The translations under genes were made by a program, and so were the position numbers. 64,000 bases of DNA from Loktanella atrilutea (GTDB lineage: Bacteria > Pseudomonadota > Alphaproteobacteria > Rhodobacterales > Rhodobacteraceae): positions 479,853-543,852 of the forward strand of contig NZ_FQUE01000002.1 in the NCBI RefSeq assembly GCF_900128995.1. The letters run 5' to 3'. Below, piece by piece: positions 1 through 8,918 of this stretch. Positions within the stretch are counted from its first letter, which is position 1. The number at the start of each line of letters is the position of its first letter. Under the pieces are notes generated by a model that saw only the letters and a list, made by a program, of their open reading frames with translations, did not search any database and had not been told where the DNA came from.

Positions 1-425
1 TGCTGCTCGGCAAGATGGAAAACCGCATCCGCCTGATCGGCCCGCCGACCCTGATGCCCGCCGGCATCTCCGACTTCGGGGTCGAGGTCTTCGACGACAT
101 GGAGGAAGGGCTGGCCGACGTCGACGTCGTCATGATGTTGCGCCTGCAGAAGGAACGGATGGACGGCGGCTTCATCCCCTCGGAACGCGAATATTTCCAC
201 CGATACGGCCTCGATGCCACGAAACTCGCCTGCGCCAAGCCCGACGCCATCGTCATGCACCCCGGACCGATGAACCGCGGGGTCGAAATCGACGGCACCA
301 TCGCCGACGACATCAACCGCAGCGTCATCCAGACCCAGGTCGAGATGGGCGTCGCCGTCCGCATGGCCGCGATGGATCTGCTGGCGCGCAACCTGCGGGC
401 GGACCGCGCCTCGGCCGTCGCCTGA
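1..425 (+). CDS. pyrB: Aspartate carbamoyltransferase catalytic subunit, C-terminal part (5' truncated by window)
   Basis: Transfers carbamoyl phosphate to aspartate, the committed step of de novo pyrimidine synthesis in the cytoplasm. The reading frame is open from base 3, so the gene begins outside the window and about 140 C-terminal residues are seen. The carbamoyltransferase signature [11 protein letters not shown] is intact, and the stretch before it (IGPPTLMP, then [10 protein letters not shown]) is the aspartate-binding domain of this family. It is followed by a small membrane protein and a pyrC-like gene, so it is the first gene seen of a pyrimidine cluster. The call is secure; only the N-terminal carbamoyl-phosphate domain cannot be inspected. 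Confidence 0.95.
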   Translation, partial: LLGKMENRIRLIGPPTLMPAGISDFGVEVFDDMEEGLADVDVVMMLRLQKERMDGGFIPSEREYFHRYGLDATKLACAKPDAIVMHPGPMNRGVEIDGTIADDINRSVIQTQVEMGVAVRMAAMDLLARNLRADRASAVA

Positions 426-530
426 CCGGACAATTGGCCAGATCCCTCGCGGCGGTATGGCCGCAAAAAAGGAACCAGACCGGGGCGGACCGGTTGATAG
501 TTCGAATGATCCTACACTCAGGCCACATCG

Positions 531-1052
531 ATGACATTGACCCTGCCCGCCGACGACCACGGCCTGATCCGTATCTTCAAGATCGCGATACCCGCCCCCG
601 CCGGGCTGGAGGAGCGGACGCCCGCCGCCCTTGCCGCACTCTTCGGCACGGATGATCTGGATCCCGACTACATCGACGTCGTCGATACCCGGCACCTCGC
701 CGGGTTGTCCCTGATCGATTACCTGCATCAGGGTTACGACATTCCGGACACCGCGACAGACGACCCGGCCCTGCGCGACCTGAAAGGCGTCGTGGTGCTG
801 CTCATGTCCCGGGCCGCCCGCGGGCGTGCGTTGACATTGACCCTCGCCGACACGGTCACCCATGTCACGACGACCGGCGATCCTGCCCGCCTGCGGGTGC
901 CGTCCCCGCCGGTCGAAACAGCAGCGGCGGCGGGCACCGTCCCCGGCGGGCGGTCCGCGCCGTCGCAGGCCGCCATGTCGGGCCGGGTCGCCACCATCGC
1001 CTTGATCGTTCTCTTCGCACTGGTTGTCCTGATGATCTGGGTCGCCAGCTAG
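531..1052 (+). CDS. Hypothetical protein with one C-terminal transmembrane segment, between pyrB and pyrC-like
   Basis: 173 residues, function not recognised. The first two thirds are soluble and mixed alpha/beta in character. A Pro/Ala/Gly-rich linker (about 122-150) leads to a single hydrophobic segment at about 152-171 (VATIALIVLFALVVLMIW), with only two residues after it. This is the layout of a tail-anchored inner-membrane protein whose domain faces the cytoplasm. It begins 105 bp after pyrB and ends 69 bp before the pyrC-like start, on the same strand. The context suggests a link to the pyrimidine genes or simple co-transcription, but nothing in the sequence shows a catalytic site. Confidence 0.7.
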   Translation: MTLTLPADDHGLIRIFKIAIPAPAGLEERTPAALAALFGTDDLDPDYIDVVDTRHLAGLSLIDYLHQGYDIPDTATDDPALRDLKGVVVLLMSRAARGRALTLTLADTVTHVTTTGDPARLRVPSPPVETAAAAGTVPGGRSAPSQAAMSGRVATIALIVLFALVVLMIWVAS

Positions 1053-1121
1053 CGGCAAAGATTGACCCTGTCGCCCGCGCTGCCTACACCTTGCCGCATC
1101 GCCGCAAGGATCGACACCCGC

Positions 1122-2405
1122 ATGACGACTGTCCATTTCACCAACGCCCGCATCATCGACCCTGTCGCGTTGACCGACCTTTCGGGATCGCTGACCGTGC
1201 GCGACGGGGTCATCATCGCCCGCGACGCCAAATCGCCCAAGGACGCGGATGTCATCGATTGCCACGGCGCCTGCCTTGCCCCCGGCATCATCGACATCGG
1301 CGTCAAGGTCTCGGAACCGGGCGAGCGCCACAAGGAATCCTTCCGCTCTGCCGGGCGCGCCGCGGCCGCCGGCGGCGTCACCACCATGGTCACCCGCCCC
1401 GACACCCACCCCCCGATCGACACGCCAGAGGCGCTGGAGTTCGTCCGCCGCCGGGCCGAGGTGGAATCCATCGTGAACGTCCTGCCGATGGCGACCCTGA
1501 CCAAGGGCCGCGCGGGGACCGAGATGACGGAGATCGGCTTCCTCCTCGACGCCGGTGCCGTGGCATTCACCGACGGCGCCCAGGTCGTCGCGGATACCAA
1601 GGTGCTGTCCCGCGCCCTCACCTACGCCCGCAGCCTCGGCGCGCTGGTAATCGGTCACCCGCAGGATCCGGGCCTGTCGCGCGGCGCCTGCGTGACCACG
1701 GGCAAGTTCGCCTCTCTCCGCGGCCTGCCCGGCGTCTCGCCGATGGCGGAACGCATGGGCCTCGACCGCGACATCGCCCTGCTGGAAATGACCGGCGCCC
1801 GCTACCACGCGGACCAGATCACCACCGCCCGCGCCCTGCCCGCCCTCGAACGGGCCAAGCGCAACGGCCTGTCGATCACCGCCGGCATCAGCATCCACCA
1901 CCTGACGCTGAACGACATGGACGTGGCCGACTACCGCACCTTCTTCAAGCTGACCCCGCCCCTGCGGTCAGAGGACGACCGTCAGGCCGTGATCCATGCG
2001 GTGGCGGAAGGTCTGATCGACATCGTCTGCTCCATGCACACCCCGCAGGACGAGGAATCCAAGCGTCTGCCCTTCGAACAGGCCGCGCCCGGCGCCGTCG
2101 GCCTGCAGACCCTACTGCCCGCCGCACTGCGCCTCGTGCACAACGACCAGATCGACCTGCCCCGCCTGTTCCGCGCCCTGTCGCTGAACCCCGCCCACCT
2201 GCTGAACCTGCCCGCCGGGCGCCTGACTGAAGACGCGCCGGCCGACCTCGTCCTCTTCGATCCCGATGCGCCGTTCGTGCTGGACCGCAGCACCCTGCTG
2301 TCGAAGTCCAAGAACACCCCCTTCGACGGCGCCCGTCTGCAGGGCCGCGTCCTCGGCACATGGGTCGCCGGCACCCGCGTGTTCGGAGAGTCCGTCGATG
2401 CCTGA
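1122..2405 (+). CDS. Dihydroorotase homologue lacking metal ligands (PyrC-prime-like, probably non-catalytic)
   Basis: 427-residue amidohydrolase-fold protein of the dihydroorotase family. The order of blocks is right (APGIIDIGVKVSEPGERHKE, then ITAGISIHHLTL, then the C-terminal GRLTEDAPADLVLFDP). However, the HxH metal motif is DIGVKV, with Gly60 and Lys62 in place of the two histidines, and the DHAPH block carrying the catalytic Asp reads SMHTPQ. In Pseudomonas-type pyrimidine operons an inactive dihydroorotase serves as a structural partner of the PyrB catalytic chain; that role is inferred here. The start at 1122 is preferred over an in-frame 1062 start because AAGGA lies about 11 bp upstream. 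It overlaps plsY by 8 bp. Automatic annotation would call it pyrC. Confidence 0.85.
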   Translation: MTTVHFTNARIIDPVALTDLSGSLTVRDGVIIARDAKSPKDADVIDCHGACLAPGIIDIGVKVSEPGERHKESFRSAGRAAAAGGVTTMVTRPDTHPPIDTPEALEFVRRRAEVESIVNVLPMATLTKGRAGTEMTEIGFLLDAGAVAFTDGAQVVADTKVLSRALTYARSLGALVIGHPQDPGLSRGACVTTGKFASLRGLPGVSPMAERMGLDRDIALLEMTGARYHADQITTARALPALERAKRNGLSITAGISIHHLTLNDMDVADYRTFFKLTPPLRSEDDRQAVIHAVAEGLIDIVCSMHTPQDEESKRLPFEQAAPGAVGLQTLLPAALRLVHNDQIDLPRLFRALSLNPAHLLNLPAGRLTEDAPADLVLFDPDAPFVLDRSTLLSKSKNTPFDGARLQGRVLGTWVAGTRVFGESVDA

Positions 2406-3006
2406 ACTCACCTCTCCCGCCGCCGTCCTGCTGCTCTGGGCCGCGATCGGCTATCTGCTCGGATCGATCCCCACCGGGGTGATCCTCGCCCGCGTGATGG
2501 GCCTTGGCGACCTGCGCCAGATCGGGTCGGGCAACATCGGGGCCACGAACGTTCTGCGCACCGGAAACAAGACCGCCGCCGCCCTCACGCTGCTCGGCGA
2601 TGCGCTGAAAGGCGCCGCCGCCGTGCTGTTGGCCCGCGCCATGGCCGCCCCCGATGCGGTGCAGATCGCCGCCCTCGCCGCCTTCCTCGGGCACTGCTTC
2701 CCCGTGTGGCTCCGGTTCCGTGGCGGCAAGGGCGTTGCCACGTTTCTCGGCGTCGTGCTGGCTCTGACACCGCTCGGCGGCGCAATCGCCTGCGCAATCT
2801 GGGCGCTGACGGCATGGATCGCCCGCATGTCGTCCCTCGCCGCGCTCCTCGCTGCCGGATGGACGCCTGTCGTGGTCATTTTGATCGGACAAGGTCACTT
2901 GTCGCTCCTCACACTTGCACTCGCGATTCTCGTCTACATCCGCCATGCCGCCAACATCCGCCGTCTGCGCACAGGAACCGAACCCCGTATAGGCTCCAAA
3001 GGCTGA
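2398..3006 (+). CDS. plsY: Acyl-phosphate:glycerol-3-phosphate acyltransferase
   Basis: Inner-membrane enzyme that acylates glycerol 3-phosphate from acyl phosphate, the first step of phospholipid synthesis. 202 residues, five hydrophobic segments, and all three PlsY signature loops: YLLGSIPTG near the N-terminus, GSGNIGATNVLR at about 42-53, and FRGGKGVAT at about 106-114. The start lies inside the last codons of the pyrC-like gene, so the two are translationally coupled. The pairing of plsY with pyrC is often seen in this bacterial group, without a known metabolic reason. Length and motifs are normal. Confidence 0.93.
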   Translation: MPELTSPAAVLLLWAAIGYLLGSIPTGVILARVMGLGDLRQIGSGNIGATNVLRTGNKTAAALTLLGDALKGAAAVLLARAMAAPDAVQIAALAAFLGHCFPVWLRFRGGKGVATFLGVVLALTPLGGAIACAIWALTAWIARMSSLAALLAAGWTPVVVILIGQGHLSLLTLALAILVYIRHAANIRRLRTGTEPRIGSKG

Positions 3007-3151
3007 TGATCTCTTGACCCGGTACGCCATCGTGCTCCGGCTCGTCTCGATCACACCGCGGTCCTTGGACTATCCGGGCAATCCCCGCACAGTTCCGCGC
3101 CTGTTGCTTTAGCACTTGTTTCCGCGCCGACTGGCACCTAAAAGCGACCTC

Positions 3152-3241
3152 GGAGACGTGGCCGAGTGGTCGAAGGCACGCCCCTGCTAAGGGCGCATAC
3201 CGGAAACGGTATCGAGGGTTCGAATCCCTTCGTCTCCGCCA
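3152..3241 (+). tRNA. tRNA-Ser (anticodon GCU)
   Basis: 90-nt serine tRNA. The acceptor strand GGAGACG (3152-3158) pairs with CGTCTCC (3231-3237), followed by discriminator G and an encoded CCA (3239-3241). The anticodon GCT is at 3186-3188 in a CCCCT/AGGGG-type anticodon stem. A long variable arm (the ATACCGG-AAA-CGGTAT hairpin) and the T-loop TTCGAAT are present, as expected for a class II tRNA. It reads AGC/AGU codons. It stands alone between plsY and the TonB-dependent receptor. Confidence 0.97.
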
Positions 3242-3682
3242 CCACCCCCTGCATGAGCGATCTTTTCACTTGTGGAAGCTAGGCTTGTCGGCCTCTGCCA
3301 AGGTCTTGCGCCCCGGAGCGAGCGCGCTTCGACCGAAGCGCAGAACATACGACCGATAAACGTATAACTTGCGACTAAGCTGTTCGCAGAATTCGGAGCC
3401 ATGAGAGAATCCCGTCATGGCCTCCCTCGGGCCAGCCGATCGGGCATGGCTATGGCTTCGTTTCATCGCCGCAGCCTTTGCTAAACAAGCCCTTGATCGG
3501 TTCAATCGCTTTCAAGTGGTTATCCCATGTATTCCGGAAGTTACGGTCCTGCCCGATGGACACCTGGCACAATCCAACAATCCAAGACCTCGCTTCAAAT
3601 ACGAATGACCCTTGCCACCACCATATTCCTGACTAAAAGACTTTTTTATACCTTACTATTTTTGTAGTCCATTGGAGGGCAC
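3242..3682. other. Gene-poor interval between tRNA-Ser and the siderophore receptor
   Basis: About 440 bp with no frame I can support. The first 350 bp hold only short open frames on both strands without recognisable domains or ribosome binding sites. The last 80 bp (3600-3682) turn AT-rich and hold the probable promoter of the receptor gene, including the CCTGACTA iron-box-like element described separately and an SD GGAGGG 7 bp before the ATG. A decayed gene cannot be excluded, but I could not identify one. Confidence 0.5.
3628..3645 (+). promoter_or_regulatory. Candidate iron-responsive operator upstream of the siderophore receptor
   Basis: CCTGACTAAAAGACTTTT begins 55 bp before the receptor start, and a second half-type sequence TAGTCC lies at 3665-3670. 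The CCTGACTA core recurs on the minus strand upstream of the ABC exporter/SIP operon (14948-14965), where it forms a full inverted repeat. Rhodobacterales are known to regulate iron genes through an Iron-Rhodo-box, and this resembles my recollection of it. The consensus was not checked, so the identity of the regulator is inference. Confidence 0.45.
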
Positions 3683-5800
3683 ATGCGCGAACATCATCTC
3701 ATCGGCGGCAGACGCAGCTTTGCCCTTCATGCTCTACTCGGCTGCACGTCCTTGAACCTGCTGCCCATGTCCGCACTCGCGCAGGATGCAGCAACTCCTT
3801 ACCGGCTGTCGCCGATCATCGTGACGGGGGCGGTCGCCGTTGACGACGATGCGCAATCGGTCGTGGCGCAGGAGTTGTGGGTCGGCGGCAAGGTCGCGAC
3901 GAGCATCCTCGATACGCCTGCCTCCGTCTCCGTCGTCACGGCGCAGGAGATCGAGGCCCGCAACGCGGATACGCTCGAAACCGTCCTGCAATACACCCCG
4001 GGCATTCACACCGATTTCTACGGATCGGACGACCGCAACGACTATGTCCTGATGCGCGGGTTTCAGGCGACGAGCTACCGCGAGGGCATGACCCTCGGAT
4101 CCATGCGTGGCGTGCGGGAAGATCCTTTCGCCTATGCACGGGTCGAGGCGATCCGCGGTGCGAACTCCACCCTGTTCGGCGTCTCCGATCCGGGCGGTTC
4201 GATCAACTTCGTAACCAAGACGCCGCGGTTCGAACGCTTCGGCGATGCCTATTTGACCGCTGGCAGCAACGATCACGCAGAGGTGGGCATCGATTTCGGC
4301 GACATTCTGGACGACGAAGCGACGCTCGCCTATCGCCTGACCGCCAAGGCACAGGACAGCGGGCTGGACTACGCGACGTCACGGGACGATTCGACCTTTC
4401 TGATGGGCGGTCTGACTTGGTCGCCGTCGGATGCCACAGAATTGACGGTCACCTTCGACCGGCTGACCCGCGACGGCACGCCCAACAGCGGCGGCTATCC
4501 GATGGACAGGCAGTACGACCGTTCCGACTTCTTCGGTGAACCGGACTATAACGACCACGCCGTCGACCGTTCCACACTCTCGGCGTTCCTGCGGCATGAA
4601 TTCGCGAATGGCCTGAACCTTCGGGCCAACCTGCGCTACAGCGACCTGACAGACGATTTCGGCTATGCCTACATCGTCGATCCCGGCACCGGGACCGGCA
4701 CCGTCTTCGACCGTGCCTTCTTCGGCACCGACAGGACGGCGCAGGAACTGATCGGCAACGTGATGGTGCAGTACGATGCGCAATTTGGCGCCATCGACAG
4801 CAGCACGCTCGCGGGGATCGAGTTCCGCGACGCCCAGACCGAAAGCGCGTCCTACTATACCGCGGCACCGGCGATCGACGTGGCCGACTCGGTCTACTCC
4901 GGCGCGCCGGTCGGTCTGACACCCTACGCCACCGCGGACGAGGACTATACGACGAAATCGCTTTTCGTGCAGCAGAACCTGTCGTTCGACGACCGCTTCA
5001 TCGCGACGGTCGGCCTGCGACGCGACTGGCTGGAACTGGCCAGCGTAGGCGACAGCTTCGGCGTGCCGTCGGACCTTCAGGACGACTTTGCCGAAACGTC
5101 GTGGCGCGGCGCGCTGACCTACAAGATCAACGAGGGTCTTTCGACCTATGCCAGCTACGTCCAGTCCGTCGCCCCGCCGGAGTTCGGGGTTTCTCCCGAA
5201 CGCGGTCATCAATACGAGGTCGGCGTGAAATATCAGCCGGCCGGGACGACCGCCCTGATCTCTGCCGCCGCCTTCGATCTGGAAAAGAACAATATCACCG
5301 TCCCGGTCGTGCAGGCCGACGGGTCGATCACCCGCGAACTGGTCGGCAAGACCCGTGCGCGTGGGTTCGAAATCGAGGGCAAGGCCGAGCTGTCCAACAA
5401 CCTCAGCATCATCGGCGGCTACTCTTATGTCGATGCAGAAGTCGAACGGGCGGTCGTGCGTGGGACCGACGTGTCGGGGCAAGCCTTCGCCAACGTCCCG
5501 CGGCATACGGCGTCCCTGTGGATGAGCTATGCCGTGCCGGAGTCCGGCAACCTGGGCGCACAGACCTTCGGCATCGGTGCGCGTTACCTGGGTGACTACT
5601 ATTTCGGGCTGCCAAATGCCGACAAGGCAGAGGCCGCGATCCTCGTCGACGCCGCCTATACCTACGCCTTCGACGCCGCGACAGAGGTGGCGCTGAATGT
5701 CAGCAACCTGTTCGACGAACAGCATGTTGTGGGCTCTGGCACCGCGAACTACTACAACCCGGCCCGCAACGTGGCCGTGACCCTTCGCAGAAGCTGGTGA
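3683..5800 (+). CDS. TonB-dependent ferric-siderophore receptor (outer membrane)
   Basis: 705-residue gated porin for uptake of a ferric siderophore across the outer membrane using TonB energy. A signal peptide ends near ALAQDA (about residue 34). The plug domain follows with its typical blocks (TPASVSVVTAQEI, LETVLQYTPGI, VLMRGF, VEAIRGANSTLFG, DPGGSINFVTKTPR), then a 22-strand-type barrel ending in the aromatic LRRSW. A TonB-box-like stretch (SPIIVTGA) is near mature residues 10-20. This is the FhuA/FpvA-type siderophore family; the ligand cannot be read from the sequence. It is the first gene of the plus-strand iron cluster, 60 bp before the binding protein. Confidence 0.92.
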   Translation: MREHHLIGGRRSFALHALLGCTSLNLLPMSALAQDAATPYRLSPIIVTGAVAVDDDAQSVVAQELWVGGKVATSILDTPASVSVVTAQEIEARNADTLETVLQYTPGIHTDFYGSDDRNDYVLMRGFQATSYREGMTLGSMRGVREDPFAYARVEAIRGANSTLFGVSDPGGSINFVTKTPRFERFGDAYLTAGSNDHAEVGIDFGDILDDEATLAYRLTAKAQDSGLDYATSRDDSTFLMGGLTWSPSDATELTVTFDRLTRDGTPNSGGYPMDRQYDRSDFFGEPDYNDHAVDRSTLSAFLRHEFANGLNLRANLRYSDLTDDFGYAYIVDPGTGTGTVFDRAFFGTDRTAQELIGNVMVQYDAQFGAIDSSTLAGIEFRDAQTESASYYTAAPAIDVADSVYSGAPVGLTPYATADEDYTTKSLFVQQNLSFDDRFIATVGLRRDWLELASVGDSFGVPSDLQDDFAETSWRGALTYKINEGLSTYASYVQSVAPPEFGVSPERGHQYEVGVKYQPAGTTALISAAAFDLEKNNITVPVVQADGSITRELVGKTRARGFEIEGKAELSNNLSIIGGYSYVDAEVERAVVRGTDVSGQAFANVPRHTASLWMSYAVPESGNLGAQTFGIGARYLGDYYFGLPNADKAEAAILVDAAYTYAFDAATEVALNVSNLFDEQHVVGSGTANYYNPARNVAVTLRRSW

Positions 5801-5860
5801 CAGGGCGCGCACCGGCCTGCGGGCGGGTGCGCATCCGCCGCACGACAAAGGAAAGGACCC

Positions 5861-6850
5861 ATGTCCCTATCGCATCCCATATCAAGAGCGCTTCCGCTTG
5901 TCCTGGCGCTGGCCGGCGCAGGTCAGGGCGCCTGCGCGCAGGATTATCCGCTGACCATCCAGCATGCCTTCGGCACCACGATGATACCAGCGAAACCGGA
6001 ACGGGTGGCCACCGTATCCTGGGCCAATCAGGAGGTGCCGCTGGCACTGGGGGTCGTGCCCGTCGGCTTTGCACGGGCGAACTTCGGAGATGTTGACGGC
6101 GATGGCCTGCTGCCTTGGGTCGACGCCCGCCTGAAGGAACTTGGCGCCGACGCGCCGCCCCTCTTCGACGAAGGCGACGGCATCGATTTCGAGGGGGTCG
6201 CCGCGGTTCAGCCCGACGTCATCCTCGCCGCCTATTCCGGTCTTTCGCAGGTGGACTACGATACGCTCAGCCAGATCGCGCCGGTGGTGGCCTATCCCGA
6301 CCAGCCCTGGGCCACCGACTGGCGAGAGATGATCCGGCTGAACAGCGCGGGCCTTGGCATGGTGGATGCGGGCGAGGATCTGATCGTCGAACTGGATCGG
6401 ACCATCGCGCAGGCCACAGCCAATCATCCGGAACTCGCGGGCAAGACGGCGATGTTCGTCACCCACCTCGACGCCCGAGACCTCAGCACGATTTCATTCT
6501 ACACGGCAAACGATACACGCGTCCGCTTCTTCGCTGATCTGGGCCTCGCCTCTCCCGCCAGCGTGCAGGCGGCCTCCTCGGACGGACGGTTTTCCGCGCA
6601 GGTCAGCGCAGAGCGGATCGACGACTTCGCAGATGCGGATATCGTCGTGACCTACGGGACCGCCGCGCTGCGCGATGCCATGAAAGGCAATCCGCTCGCC
6701 TCCCGCATGGCGGCGGTGCAATCGGGGTCTGTCGTGCTTCTGGGCGACGACGCGCTTGGCACGGCGGCAAACCCCACGCCGCTGTCGATCAGCTGGCTAC
6801 TGGACGACTACGTGGCATTGCTCGCCGACGCCGCCCGCAAGGCAGAATGA
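5861..6850 (+). CDS. Periplasmic iron-siderophore binding protein (FepB/FhuD class)
   Basis: 329-residue helical-backbone substrate-binding protein that captures the ferric siderophore and delivers it to the inner-membrane permease. A Sec signal peptide ends near ACAQDYP (about residue 26). The class motifs include PERVATVSWANQEVPLALGVVPVG and EGVAAVQPDVILAAYSGL. The stop overlaps the first permease start by 4 bp (ATGA), so binding protein and permease are co-translated. It lies 60 bp downstream of the receptor in the same direction. The substrate is inferred from family and neighbourhood. Confidence 0.9.
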   Translation: MSLSHPISRALPLVLALAGAGQGACAQDYPLTIQHAFGTTMIPAKPERVATVSWANQEVPLALGVVPVGFARANFGDVDGDGLLPWVDARLKELGADAPPLFDEGDGIDFEGVAAVQPDVILAAYSGLSQVDYDTLSQIAPVVAYPDQPWATDWREMIRLNSAGLGMVDAGEDLIVELDRTIAQATANHPELAGKTAMFVTHLDARDLSTISFYTANDTRVRFFADLGLASPASVQAASSDGRFSAQVSAERIDDFADADIVVTYGTAALRDAMKGNPLASRMAAVQSGSVVLLGDDALGTAANPTPLSISWLLDDYVALLADAARKAE

Positions 6851-7866
6851 CGGCGATCCTGCATATCCGACGGGTGGCGATCGGGCGCCCGGGCTGGCTC
6901 GCGCTGGCGCTGGCCGCCCTGTGCCTGACGGCCGTGCTGTCGGTGACGGTCGGCACGCGCGCGGTCGGTTGGGACGATATCGGCGCCGCGTTGACCGGCG
7001 GAACCGAGACCATCGGTCAGGCGGCCGTTGCCCTGCGCCTGCCGCGCACGGCGTTGGCGGCGCTGGCCGGCGCGGCGCTGGGTCTTGCGGGGGCGGTGAT
7101 GCAGGGCGTCACGCGCAATCCGCTTGCCGATCCGGGGCTTCTGGGCGTGAACGCCGGTGCGGCGCTGGCCGTCGTCATCGCCATCGCATACTTCGGGATC
7201 GACACGCTCGGCGCCTACGTCTGGGCCGGCATCGGGGGTGCGGGTGCCGCATCCTGCTTCGTCTACGCGGTCGGATCGCTCGGCCGGGGCGGGGCAACCC
7301 CGCTGAAACTGACGCTGGCCGGGGCCGCAACCTCGATCGCGGCGGGGTCCTGTGTGACGGCGGTGATCCTTGGGCGGAACGACATCGCGGGGGCGGTGCA
7401 GTCCTGGCAGGTCGGCGGCGTCGGCGGTGCGACCTTCACCGGCGTCATTCCAATGCTGCCGTTCCTTCTGGTCGGACTGGTGGTCGGCCTGCTGTCGGCC
7501 CGACACCTGAACATGCTGGCCTTGGGTGACGAAACCGCCTCCGCCTTCGGCGTGCGCGTGCCTCTTGCCCGCGGCGCGGCACTGGTCAGCGCCGTTCTCC
7601 TTTGCGGTGTCACGACCGCGATCTGCGGGCCTATCGGTTTCGTCGGGCTGATCGTGCCGCATCTGTGCCGCCTGCTGGTGGGCGTCGATCACCGCTGGCT
7701 GCTGCCGCTGTCTGCAGTCACGGGGGCGGCCTTGCTGATCGCGGCAGACGTGCTGGGACGCGTCATCGCCCGCCCGGCAGAGGTCGACGTCGGCATCGTC
7801 ACCGCCTTCATCGGCGCCCCCGTCTTCATCTGGATCGTCCGTCGGCGGCAGGTGCGCGACCTGTGA
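6847..7866 (+). CDS. Iron-siderophore ABC transporter permease (FecCD family, first subunit)
   Basis: 339-residue inner-membrane permease of the BtuC/FecCD fold with about ten hydrophobic segments. Family blocks are present: LRLPRTALAALAGAALGLAGAVMQG and TRNPLADPGLLGVNAGA near the N-terminus, the coupling region ALGDETASAFGV (about 222-233), and GPIGFVGLIVPHLCR (about 258-272). It pairs with the next gene to form a heterodimeric channel. It overlaps the binding protein by 4 bp at the 5' end and the second permease by 4 bp at the 3' end. Confidence 0.92.
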   Translation: MTAILHIRRVAIGRPGWLALALAALCLTAVLSVTVGTRAVGWDDIGAALTGGTETIGQAAVALRLPRTALAALAGAALGLAGAVMQGVTRNPLADPGLLGVNAGAALAVVIAIAYFGIDTLGAYVWAGIGGAGAASCFVYAVGSLGRGGATPLKLTLAGAATSIAAGSCVTAVILGRNDIAGAVQSWQVGGVGGATFTGVIPMLPFLLVGLVVGLLSARHLNMLALGDETASAFGVRVPLARGAALVSAVLLCGVTTAICGPIGFVGLIVPHLCRLLVGVDHRWLLPLSAVTGAALLIAADVLGRVIARPAEVDVGIVTAFIGAPVFIWIVRRRQVRDL

Positions 7867-8918
7867 TCGTCAGCCCGCCCCGAACACACGCCGACCTGAT
7901 CCCGCAGCTGTCGCATCAGCGCCGAAGGCGAGAGCGGCGACGCCTGCAAATCGTGGCGGCGCTGGCCGCCCTGCTGATCGCGGGTGGCGTCCTGACCCTC
8001 ATGGTCGGCCAGTCGACGACTCCGCTGCACGTCGTGCTGCGCGTCCTGAGCGGCGAGGATGTGCCGGGTGCGAGTTTCACCGTCGGCACGCTGCGCCTGC
8101 CGCGCATGACACTGGCGGTGCTTGCGGGCCTGTCCTTCGGTCTCGGCGGGGCCGCCTGCCAGACCCTGCTGCGCAATCCGCTGGCGAGCCCCGACATCAT
8201 CGGCATCACCGCCGGCAGCGGGGCGGCGGCGGTCCTTGGCATCGTCATGCTGCAATGGTCCGGTGCGGCGATATCCGTGCTTGCCATCGTGGGCGGGCTG
8301 GGGACGGCCCTGCTGATCCATGCCCTCGCGTGGCGCGACGGGCTGTCCGGCGCCCGCCTGATCCTGATCGGCATCGGCATCGCCGCCATGCTGAACAGCG
8401 TCACCGCCTACGTCCTGCTGCAGGCTCCGGCCTGGAGCCTGCAAGAGGCCCTGCGCTGGCTAACCGGCAGCGTGAACGGTGCGCGACTTGGGCAGGCCCT
8501 TCCCCTGCTGACGGCCCTGCTGACCTTCGGCAGTCTCCTTTTGGTGCGATCCCGCGACATTGACGCCCTGCGTCTCGGCGACGACAAGGCTGCAGCGCTA
8601 GGCGTGCGCTTGGGTGCGGTGCGGTTGCAGGTCATCATCGGCATCGTCGGACTGATCTCCACCGCCACGGCGGCGGTCGGACCGATCGCCTTCGTCTCCT
8701 TCCTCGCGGGACCCATAGCGGCCTGGATCGTCGGCCCGGGCCGCCCGGTGCTGGTGCCGGCTGCGCTGGTCGGGGCGGTGCTGGTGCTGGGCGGCGATTA
8801 TGCAGGACAGTTCCTGCTGCCCAACCGCTACCCGGTCGGCGTGGTGACGGGCGCGCTGGGCGGTCCCTACCTTCTGTATCTCATCGTCCGGATGAACCGG
8901 ACAGGACGTGTCGCATGA
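7863..8918 (+). CDS. Iron-siderophore ABC transporter permease (FecCD family, second subunit)
   Basis: 351-residue partner permease. The GTG at 7863 is taken as the start because it overlaps the preceding stop in a GTGA arrangement; the frame is open further upstream, but that part is antisense-like low-complexity Arg/Pro. Family blocks: LRLPRMTLAVLAGLSFGLGG, LLRNPLASPDIIGITAG, the coupling loop ALRLGDDKAAALGVRLG, and GPIAFVSFLAGPIAAW. About ten hydrophobic segments are visible. It overlaps the ATPase start by 4 bp. Confidence 0.9.
   Translation: MIVSPPRTHADLIPQLSHQRRRRERRRLQIVAALAALLIAGGVLTLMVGQSTTPLHVVLRVLSGEDVPGASFTVGTLRLPRMTLAVLAGLSFGLGGAACQTLLRNPLASPDIIGITAGSGAAAVLGIVMLQWSGAAISVLAIVGGLGTALLIHALAWRDGLSGARLILIGIGIAAMLNSVTAYVLLQAPAWSLQEALRWLTGSVNGARLGQALPLLTALLTFGSLLLVRSRDIDALRLGDDKAAALGVRLGAVRLQVIIGIVGLISTATAAVGPIAFVSFLAGPIAAWIVGPGRPVLVPAALVGAVLVLGGDYAGQFLLPNRYPVGVVTGALGGPYLLYLIVRMNRTGRVA

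Noticed and set aside
3187..3402. Minus-strand open frame across the tRNA-Ser with GIRTLDTVSGMRP
   Set aside because: This is the well-known spurious reading of the tRNA-Ser antisense strand.
3266..3608. Short open frames on both strands before the siderophore receptor
   Set aside because: No domain, ribosome site or transposase motif could be recognised; left as gene-poor DNA.
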